Source: Pseudopithomyces maydicus (Eukaryota > Ascomycota > Dothideomycetes > Pleosporales > Didymosphaeriaceae). Taken from it: DNA of 64,000 nt. Each line of letters opens with the position of its first letter. The stretch's first letter is position 1. Where the stretch lies: NCBI GenBank assembly GCA_026873275.1, contig JANTUC010000020.1, positions 1 through 64,000 on the forward strand, read 5' to 3'. This document shows, in pieces, positions 55,401-64,000 of the stretch. Position numbers and translations under genes: made by a program. The notes under the pieces were generated by a model. The model had not been told where the DNA came from and made no database searches. It worked only from the letters and a program-made list of their open reading frames with translations.

Positions 55401-58317
55401 TTGTTGATGACCCAGATGACTTGTGCACGGAGACGGTTCCAACGTATGCGACACGTGGGCAGCCCGGATTGTGCTTTTCACATGGGCGACTTGGGTCCCC
55501 AGCAGTGCGCGTGTCTCAAATCGGCCCCGTCATTCTTCTCGCCCCTGAGTACGATTACGGCCTTCGCTGGGTGGGGGCTTTCCTACTCCATCAGATCGGC
55601 ACAATTGCACGCCGATTCTGACAGTTGAGATTGTGTCGGCTCAGCAACAACTGTACGCCCCGGGCAACAGATTTAATGGAGATGATTTCTCACCTGCTGC
55701 CAATCAAAGACGGTATCATGTCCAAGAAGTCGACCGTATGAGACAATTCCCCTGCATACGCTGATTACAGGTCCAACCCGTCATGGGGGAGGTACGCGAG
55801 CAGAACAGTCGCGAAGCTGACCGGTTCTGGACTTGAACCGTAGTGACCCTCCAGTTTGTCCGTAAAAAACACGAGCATGTGCAGCAGGGAATGGTGGTCT
55901 ATTCTGCAAAGGCCTAGACAAGGTGTCCGACCTGTGGCCGTGCAAGCCAACGCACGCACATGACGCACGTTCCGAATGACTGCTACGCCTGTTGATAGGA
56001 TGCCAGGCGAGGTTTTGCTCGCCGTCCACTATAATTAGATGCGCGATACGGCCGTGTGGCGGTGCGAATTCCACCCATCACGGTAATGTGTTGAGTCTCT
56101 TTCGCATCGTGCTGCACAGTTGCAGTAAAGGGTCTTGGTATGTACACAAGCACGGCTTCTGACGTGTATCTATTGCACATGAAAATACGGAACCCCCACC
56201 CGGCGCATGGTTGGTCTTGGATTAAGAGGGTGTCAGGCGAAACGATGCTAAACTGTTCTCGACTGGACAACGACGACGGATTATCTTTAGATGGAAGACT
56301 ATCGCAGCGCCCTCTCGTCTAAGTAGGTATCCAAGCGACGGCTCCAAAGCATGGTCGAGGCTGTATCTATGGCGTTGGGTCTATCAACGGACAGCCCTAC
56401 CAGGCGATGGTAGCGGCGCGCCGACTAACAACGCCTGGCCCAAGCACGTCCTGGCAGTGCTATGGTTGAGGGGCTGCCGTTGCTTGTACCGGCCAATTTC
56501 CCCGCACATGGCACACACACACACACACTTCGGAGGATCCCCACCACGGAAAGCTTTCACGTGAAGTATGTAGTCCCCAGCGGTCCAAGGCCAGAGACGA
56601 CTTCGGATGTGGCGCGCATGGACTATGGGTTGGAGGGGGCGTTGCATTGTGTCTCGCGAGGAATGCGTGGAACGGTAACGCAAGCAATACTCACACACGC
56701 AACAGGTAGTTGCACCAGGTAAGCAGGGTGGTCGGGGTACCGTGATAGGGCGTTGGAGGGCATCGTTCACGCTTTGGACGAACCTTATCCACGACGCTGG
56801 GCCAAAGGATTCAGGGACCACGAGAGCGAGAGTTGGGGCCCGGCAAGCCGCCTGCAGGCGGAGCGAAAAGTCCGAGTATTACGGTACGGTTGGCAGAGGG
56901 CGGGCAGCAGGCAGCGTCCTGGGACTCCTGCGCCGGCGGGCCCTTGGGGCGGCCCTTGGGGTGGCCCTTGGGCGATGGCTTCTCCAGAGGCTGGCGGAAC
57001 GGCTGGGCGAGAGATTGCACGCCCCCACCCGCAGTCATCACGATGAAACCAGACAACTCATGGTCGCACGCCAGGGTCCCTCACCGGCGACGGCGGACGG
57101 GGTGCCAGCAGCCAGCCTTGCCGTGGAGGGCTCGTTCTCGCGGCGGCGGCGGTCAGTCAGGCAGCATAGGCATGGGGTGACGCAGCTGTTAGTCACGGCG
57201 GGCGCGCATGGCACTGCAGCAGAGGCAGAGGCAGAGGCAGAGGCAGCGTCATTCGGACAGGGGAAGGGCGCAGGGTGTTGGGAGACGCGGTGTGGTCAGA
57301 AGCTTGACTCTCTGGAGCAGAGCCTCGTGGGTCCCCGTCCCCCTCCCCGTCCCCATCCAGCAAAAGGTGAGTATATTTAGGCGGCCCGGCCACGCCAGCC
57401 AATCCCACCGGCGGACGGGCTGCACCGCCTGTGGCGCAGGTACGGGCGACCAGCAGCCGGCCAGCAACGACCAGCAAAGGCGAACACGGCGCGAATCAGG
57501 GCGGCCGTGGATGCCATGGCGCCGAGGGCCCCGGCGCTGTGGGTGGCAGCAGGACGTGGCTCCCCGACAGGCGGTGGTCGACATGCAGCACACGGGCGTG
57601 CGCTCGTCCCAATCCGCATGCAACCCGCATGCCTTTGCCCAAGCAGGCCTCGACGCTCACCCGCAAGCCTCTCCATTCGCCCCAGCCCGCCTGGCCCAGT
57701 CGTATCCGGCAAGGTCGCGCAGACGACGTGCAGCGCCGCGCAGCGCCAGTCCTCGCCCTCACCGCACCTCTGGGGGGCTCGTCTTACAGCGATATGGTCG
57801 GGGCGCGCGATCGAGGCGGAGGCGTGGATGGACCGCCGACGGTACTCGCACACGGTGTCTTTCTTATTTTCCTAGCGCCCTTTCACCGTTCCCACTCTCA
57901 TGCCACGCCCAAAGGCCCAGCAAGGGTCTGCAGCCCAGCGCTCCAGTGGCTTCGTGCTTCGTGCGCAGCGTTGGTGCTGGGGGGGGAGGAGGGCACGGCT
58001 GCCTTATACATAACCTTCGCGGCTCGCCCCCCAAGAGCCCCAAGAGCCTCCCCAAAAGTCCAGCCCTCTGAACGTCACTCTTAACTGTCACCACTGCTCG
58101 CCACTCGCTCGACCCATCCTGCCTCCCTCCCTCCCCTCGGTACCGGCTTATCGGCCTGTGCACCATCGCTTCCATTTCCGTCCCCGTCAATCCCGCTATC
58201 ACCTGTACAGCAAGGACAAGAGCAGATCAGCAAAAGCCAATATTAGACGCCATCGAGCTCGCCGACCCGTGCAACGGCCCCAGGCTCAAGCGGGCACGGG
58301 TAATCCAGTGTTTCAAC
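52418..58317. other. Long region without a recognisable gene
   Basis: About 5.9 kb. ORFs exist (for example plus-strand 53952-54539 and 56742-57380) but show no known motif and are Arg/Pro/Ser-rich, as expected for GC-rich noncoding DNA. Short tandem repeats include (AC)n near 56510-56528, GGCCCTTGGGG words at about 56937-56975 and GAGGCA repeats at about 57219-57246. The right part is probably upstream control DNA of the C2H2 gene. Confidence 0.5.
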
Positions 58318-58427
58318 GTAAGTGTCCCCTGCCTGCTTCTATAAGACCTCCACCACCCTTGTAGTGCGAGCGCCCCTGTCGATAAATACGCTTCTGTTTA
58401 CTGCTTATGCTAACGCTGGGGAAGCAG
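58318..58427 (+). other. Probable 5'UTR intron of the C2H2 gene (110 bp)
   Basis: Donor GTAAGT at 58318, canonical branch site TGCTAAC at 58408-58414, acceptor GCAG ending at 58427, 49 bp before the ATG at 58477. It contains no required coding sequence. 5'UTR introns are common in fungal regulator genes. Confidence 0.6.
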
Positions 58428-58476
58428 ACACCCTATATATCACCTCTCCGGCCATCTGTGACCCGCCACTTTCGCC

Positions 58477-60827
58477 ATGGTCGACTACCTCCCCTACACC
58501 AACGCCAACATGCCTCATGATTTCCCACTCTACTCTACCGAGGACCAGCAACTAGACTTCTTGCCTACCTCGCAACCATTCCTCCCCTCCACATCCTACC
58601 CCATGGATCCCACCTTCAGTGCACCTTTTGAGCCTCTTCCCACCATGTCCGAGGCACCTAGGCCGCAGGACTTCCAGTTCCACTACGATGGCATCGCCCA
58701 GGGCGTCAAGTCATCCTTCCAACACTACACAAGCCCCATGGCATCACCCCACTCTGCATCACTCTCGTTCCAGGAGCAGCCACCGGTTCTGTCTGCTTCA
58801 TCAGAGTCCGGCGCCTCGGTATCCTCGTCGGCCATCGGTTCTCCGTCCCAGTTCAACGAGCCATGGAACCCACTGACAGCTGGTCTCGGTCTCACTTCGG
58901 GCTTTGAATTTCCAGGCATGGCCGATGCCGTCAAGGTCCCAGGCTGTGTGGGTGAGTCAACTAGTGTTCCTTCCAATTCCAGCCCTTTTTCTTCTCCGTC
59001 TCCTGCATCGTTCAAGTCGGAATTTCCGCACACAAATGTATTTAAAACGCCATCTACACCTGCTTCTGTGAGGTGGTCGGCATCGAGGTCGAGCACATTG
59101 GCAGGCCGTCGAAACTCCCTTCTTTCGAATGAAGTACGCCCCAGCGATATTGCCGATACTGGCTTTGACTCCCCATTCACTCCCACCTCTGCATCTTCTC
59201 AGTCTCCTCAAAGTCAAACAAGTCTCTTCACACCGTCCGAATCATCATGTTGGTTCTCCTTTAAGTCTTCTCATCATTTAAAGCAAGCCTAAAGCTCCGA
59301 ACGTTCACTAATGATCCAGTAGATCCTACATTGACCTCGTTCGCCAACCCTTTGGCTTACATGCCCCCTTCGCCATTGCCATATCCGGAGATCAGGACAA
59401 CCCAGTCGCCATATTTCGGTGTAATTGAACACCCACCGTCCCCTGCCCTGTCCAACATCTCTTCTCACAGCAAGCGACCTGGGTCGAAGAACCTGAACCG
59501 AGGCTCGACATCGCCATACCTGACTGATCGGTTCCAGCCCTATCCTGCTTTCAACGGTCAACGACGACAGTCAAATGCCTCTCTACACTCACAGCACTCG
59601 GGAACTAGCCGCAAGAGTGCCAGCAGCTACGAGCTTGATGACGAGACCCGGGAGAAGGGACTGTGCCCGCTCCCCGAATGCGGTCGCGTCTTCAAGGACT
59701 TGAAGGCGCACATGCTCACCCACCAGAACGAGAGGCCGGAAAAGTGCCCAATCACTACTTGCGAATATCACATGAAAGGATTTGCAAGGAAGTACGATAA
59801 GAACCGACACACCCTGACCCACTACAAGGGCACCATGGTGTGCGGCTTCTGTCCCGGATCTGGTTCGGCGGCTGAGAAGTCGTTCAACCGCGCCGACGTC
59901 TTCAAGCGCCACTTGACCTCGGTGCACGGCGTGGAGCAGAACCCGCCCAACAGCCGCAAGAAGTCACCTACCGGCCGCAAGTCTTTCCCAAGCTCACAGC
60001 AAAACATGGCCGGTACCTGCTCGACTTGCTCGGTCACATTTGCCAACGCACAAGAGTTCTACGAGCACTTGGACGACTGTGTCTTGCGTGTGGTTCAGCA
60101 AGCTGATCCCAGCGAGGCTATCAACCAGCGTCTCCTCACATCTGTCGCTGAGGACAAGGAGGTCTCGGAGACGCTCGACCGCAATGGTCTCTCAAACAGC
60201 ATCGAGTACACGGTGCCGAGCTACGACGATGACGACGATGAGGACGAGGAAGAAGAGTACGATGTCGACGACGCAAACGATGACACATACGGCACGCGGC
60301 GCTCGCGCTCCGGCAAGGGGTCCATCAAAAACAAATCGCATTGACAACCAACACATCCCCGGGGTGTAGCATCGCACGCCGGGGGTGGCAACCCCTCTAA
60401 AGTGACGAAGACCTCTGGTGCGAGGGGTCCTCGGGCCGGGCTGACCTTTTCCAAGGGCGGCGTGGCGATTACCGGCTCGGGCCGCAAGAAGCGCAAGAAC
60501 TACCCCGTCTCGTGGGGGTGCCCGACCGATAAGATGAAGATGAAGAAGCGCGTCCTGTGCGTGTACGACGGCCCGCGCCGCCTCTGGAAGGACGACATGA
60601 TGCTCGACCAGGAGTTCGAGGTCCGCATCCCGCAGGCCGACGGCAAGTCGTACGTCACCGATCTGGACGTGCAGACGCTGGAGCGCGCAGACGCCCTGCA
60701 CAACGCGACGCCCGAGGAGAAGGGCCCCTGGATGCCGGATAACATCGTGGGCGCGCCCGCGCCGGCTCCGACTCCGACTCCGACTGCGCATGTTACGGCC
60801 GAACTTCATCATCAGTACATGGTTTAA
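58477..60827 (+). CDS. C2H2 zinc-finger transcription factor, with an in-frame TGA at 60342-60344
   Basis: Nuclear regulator. Exon 1 (MVDYLPYTNANMPHD...) is Ser/Pro-rich, typical of an activation region. An intron of about 50 bp starts with GTTGGT near 59249 and ends at GATCCAG near 59319. Exon 2 continues Ser/Pro-rich, then carries C2H2 fingers: CPLPECGRVFKDLKAHMLTH, CPITTCEYHMKGFARKYDKNRHTLTH, and an atypical CGFCPGSG...FKRHLTSVH. A later CSTCSVTF...EHLDDC resembles another finger. An acidic stretch and KGSIKNKSH lead to TGA at 60342-60344. The same frame is then open for 160 codons to TAA 60825-60827, with well-formed sequence (GLTFSKGGVAITGSGRKKR, WGCPTDKMKMKKRVLCVYDG). Either the protein ends at 60344 or the extension belongs to it. 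The specific family member was not recognised. Confidence 0.8.
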
Positions 60828-63418
60828 TTGTTATGCATGATTTTGGTTGGGATGGGATGATATTAGAAAAACATTTTTCCTTCGCTCATTTGAAAAACTC
60901 GCTCGAACCCAAGCGTTGGAATCGAATCCGAGACGTACACTGAGATGTTAACCAGGAAACCTCTTGTTGTACATTTACGCTTTGGAAACGCGCGCAACTT
61001 CTTGTTGATGTTATATCTACTTGTTTGTTTGTTTGTTTGTTCATTCATACCATTGGTTTAATGGCCTGGCTTCTTCTTCTTCTTCTTCTTCTTCTTTTTT
61101 TTTCTTCCTCTTTTTTACAGACGGATGGATGGATGGATAGGTGGGTGGGAGGAGGCCTCTGAGTCTTACTTACCCGGGCCGAGCGAACTGATACCATTGA
61201 TACTGGAGGGGCGGATATCGTGTTTTCACTTGCTGTCACTGGCGTTTTACCCAACTTGGACACTGCGAACGATGGAGCGAGCGTTTTCTATCGCGTGGTG
61301 CGGTACGTACGTACGTAGCTTTCGACGTTGCAAGGGATCGGCCTAGGTGCTGGTCGCGTGGGAACGGTCTCCTAATACAATTGTCTGATCATCAACGAGC
61401 CATCTTTTCTCATCTGCTGTGATTGCTCTTCCCTTTTTTCAGTGCGGATGCTGGATAGCTTCGCGTCTGCCTCTTGCCGTCTACCTCGAGTGAAGAGGTT
61501 ATTTGCATCATACCCGTAGAAGCCCATCCATCCATCAATCCATCAATCCATCCCATCCCATCCCGTTCCCCATCCCGCAGCAAGAATAACAAAACTCCGA
61601 ATCCCACCAACCTCCCTCTCCCGCTCCCATTCCTCTCCATATATATACCTCCCCCTCCCCATCCCCATTTCAAATAACAAACACCAAAACAGGTTTCCCA
61701 ACCCTCACCCCAGCCGCGCATGCATCCCCGCCCTTCCAACCACTCACGCGCCGGCGGTCCAGTGCGAGGTCTCAGCTCCCGTCGAACTAGGCGGGCGGGC
61801 TAGGGCGGGCTGGGGCTAGGGCTCGCTAGGAGGACGCCCCGGGGATATGTATAGATGTATGATGTAGTTTTGAGACGGGTATTTGAGTTTTTTTTTGGAC
61901 TGGGATTTTGATGGGGAGGAAGGGAGGGGAAGGGAGGAAGGGAGGAAGGAAAGGTGAGGAGAGGGGAGGAGAGAGGTTAGAGGAGATGGGCGTGTGGGAG
62001 GGGACTGCGAAGGTACGAAGGTACGAAGGTGCGAAGGTGATGAGGGTTAGGGATGTTGGTGGGTGAGGGGGCTACGTATCGTGTGTATGGGGGTGGCCGG
62101 GAATAAGCGGTTATGGGGAGGTGGAAAGCGGAAGGCGGAAGGTGGAAGGCGTGCTGGGTTGGTGCTGAGGGGGAGAGAGTGGCTTGTGGGAATGAGAGGG
62201 AGGCATGGCTCGGATGGATTCATTGTCGTATCAAATGTTTGGTGTTGTGGAGTGGAGGTAGGTGAGTGTGATGTGACTGTAAATGTCTTTACTACAATAT
62301 CTACTGTGTGTACATGTGCACGAATATCCCGGCTGTGCAGCGTCTTGTTTGAACTCGAGATTGTTTATTATGATTAACTGAATCACTTGACAGAATATAC
62401 GCGGGAAATTCCAGAATGATATCGTTCAACACAAACGATGAGTACGTGCAGACCGAGTCTGTCGCCAAGTTCGATATACATAGGTTGTTGGTGATGGGCA
62501 GGCTGTGGGAGGCCGTAACTTGCACTGCTATTCCCAGTAAGTGCGCGTAGGCAGCCACGGTTCTTCCTGCCTGATTGGAACGCCCTGCAGATGACACATT
62601 AATCCTTCCCAGCGAATAACACACTTTCAGCGTTGCGGAGACATTTCCTGTAGGCTGTGCTGCATGGTCGTGGCATCCATTTGAGTTTAGACACGTGCTA
62701 GAGACCTATTGCCGTTTCGAGGTCGTAATCACGGGAATGACATAACTTCCAAGGTTCCAAGATTCCAATGACCGACTGCTGGTTACGAACAGGCCGTGCT
62801 GTGGTAATACATTGGCCCACGACAACACACAGTTTACGGACGTTAGGGCATGCCGTGGTCGTGGAATGGTACAGGTAGCATCGGCGATGGTAGACTACGA
62901 ATTTTCAGGGCATGCTGCACTCAACGGATCGTCGACAAGGGCCGGGGTGCGGCGGCGGACCGACTGAGTTTCGACCCTTGCAACGGGCATCTCGACCTAA
63001 AGGCGATCAGGCGGGCGGTATCCGTGAATACGGTCGCACTGGAGGTTAGTGTTCGATAATAGTCAGGAATAGCAGCGGAGGCCTGAATGCTATGCAGGTA
63101 GCGCATAGGCTTGGCATGCTATAGCCACCATGGCCCAGCATGAGGCACGGCAGCAGGTTGAACTGCGACGTCGGGAGTCGGCGTCGCCTGCTGGGGAACG
63201 GCATGTTGGATTCCATTCGCAAGAGGTGCACAGCGGTCGGCGAGGCGGGAAGACGGTGTAGGGTGGAAGCGCAGATCAGTCGGGATGCGGCGAGGATTAG
63301 CGGTGAGCAGCATTCGGGAGTCCGCTCAGCTTAATCCTGTCTAATACCACGACAACACTTTGTGAACCTCTCTACTCTTACGTTCGTGCTAGTCGGTTGG
63401 GGTTCGGGCTCCGGCGTC
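60828..63418. repeat. Intergenic region with several microsatellites
   Basis: Short repeats are TTTG units (61021-61041), CTT units (61071-61095), CCATC/CCATCAAT words (about 61525-61566), purine-rich AGGGAGG words (about 61915-61975) and GAAGGTACGAAGGT repeats (about 62009-62039). No gene was recognised. The right part must carry the promoter of the gene starting at 63419. Confidence 0.7.
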
Positions 63419-63851
63419 ATGGACCAGCAAGCCGCCCCTGGCACAGTCACCGTCGCAAACTACCAGAACGCACAGGATGCCATATTCAACGGGCCTGTTG
63501 CCCTCGCCCGCGGCCGCCAGGCGCGGGACCCCCAGGCGAAGACCGTCTCGTACACGGTCGCGTCGCTCGACGCTTTCGAGACGTCTCTGCGCGAATACCT
63601 GAACAACCCGCCCGAGAGCCCCGAGCACACCGACTGCCAGCTTTCCTTCTGGACCGGCACCCCCTTCTTGATTGCCTCCTCCGCCACGGACGCGTCGCTG
63701 GGGTCGTCGCAACAGCAGCAGCAGCAGCAGCCCCACCTCCCACCGCACGACGCGTCCCGGCCCTTCCACGCCCAAGCCAACGGCCTCCATGCCCAGCAGC
63801 AGTATGCGACATACCAGAATGTGCCGACTGCCCCAATGCTGTCGCTGGACT

Positions 63852-63888
<37 letters not shown>

Positions 63889-64000
63889 GCAGCAGGCCAG
63901 CGCTTTTGGCCCGCCCAACACCGGCAGCAGCACGCCCACCGCCGTCAATGGCACCAAGGACGAGCCCCGGGTCACCGTGACCATCGCCGAAGCCCTGCGG
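63419..64000 (+). CDS. Gln-rich protein, 3' end beyond window
   Basis: An open frame from MDQQAAPGTVTVANYQNAQD at 63419 to the window end, 194 codons with no stop. The first 90 residues look globular (VSYTVASLDAFETSLREYL, CQLSFWTGTPFLIA). They are followed by CAG-coded Gln runs (about 63708-63730 and 63853-63890) in Pro/Ala-rich sequence. Gln-rich linkers of this kind are common in fungal transcription and signalling proteins. The family was not recognised from the visible part. Confidence 0.7.

Noticed and set aside
56742..57380. 212-codon plus-strand ORF
   Set aside because: Arg/Gly/Ala-rich from short GC-rich repeats, with equally long readings in other frames.

Overview
This window looks like nuclear DNA of a filamentous ascomycete (Pezizomycotina). 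A Dothideomycete is my best guess, but the sequence does not prove it. Introns are short (about 44-110 bp) with GT..AG ends, intergenic spaces are long, and there is a giant fungal-type nonribosomal peptide synthetase (NRPS). The other genes (PHO85-type kinase, DPM2, CWC22, a cAMP-receptor-like GPCR, a WSC protein, NB-ARC/TPR relics) are typical of such genomes.

Layout. 1-23113 (minus strand): one giant NRPS gene whose 3' end lies beyond the left edge. It reads A-T-E / C-A-T-E / C-A-T / C-A-T / C-A-nMT-T / C-A-T / terminal C, which predicts a six-residue, probably macrocyclic peptide with D residues at positions 1 and 2 and an N-methylated residue 5. 23114-25656: divergent intergenic space. 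25657-26907 (+): secreted alpha/beta-hydrolase. 27221-29387: a gene graveyard with an NB-ARC/TPR (NLR-like) relic and a nuclease-like relic. 30091-31097 (-): secreted class 3 lipase. 31498-33017 (-): seven-helix receptor. 35640-36603 (-): short catalase-fold heme protein. 37541-38594 (-): PHO85-type CDK. 40243-43704 (+): DCAF-like WD40 protein. 44053-44459 (-): DPM2, head to head with CWC22 (44779-47360, +). 47361-53000: microsatellites, a small hypothetical gene, a RING protein and a WSC protein. 53000-58300: no recognisable gene. 58477-60827 (+): C2H2 regulator with a 5'UTR intron and an in-frame TGA before a long open extension. 63419-64000 (+): start of a Gln-rich protein that runs off the right edge.

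Two points stand out. First, three of the six NRPS adenylation domains (modules 3, 4 and 6) lack the Asp that normally holds the substrate alpha-amino group, and they share almost one pocket signature. This suggests repeated incorporation of a non-standard building block. Second, single-base frame breaks in short homopolymers occur in the NRPS and also in conserved housekeeping-type genes (DPM2, CWC22, WD40, RING, catalase-like). They are therefore better explained by consensus-sequence errors than by gene decay, and the NRPS is probably intact in the organism. The relics at 27.2-29.4 kb differ: they carry in-frame nonsense codons as well and look truly dead.

All assignments come from reading motifs by eye. 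No database search was run. Splice sites were chosen by frame and GT..AG consensus.
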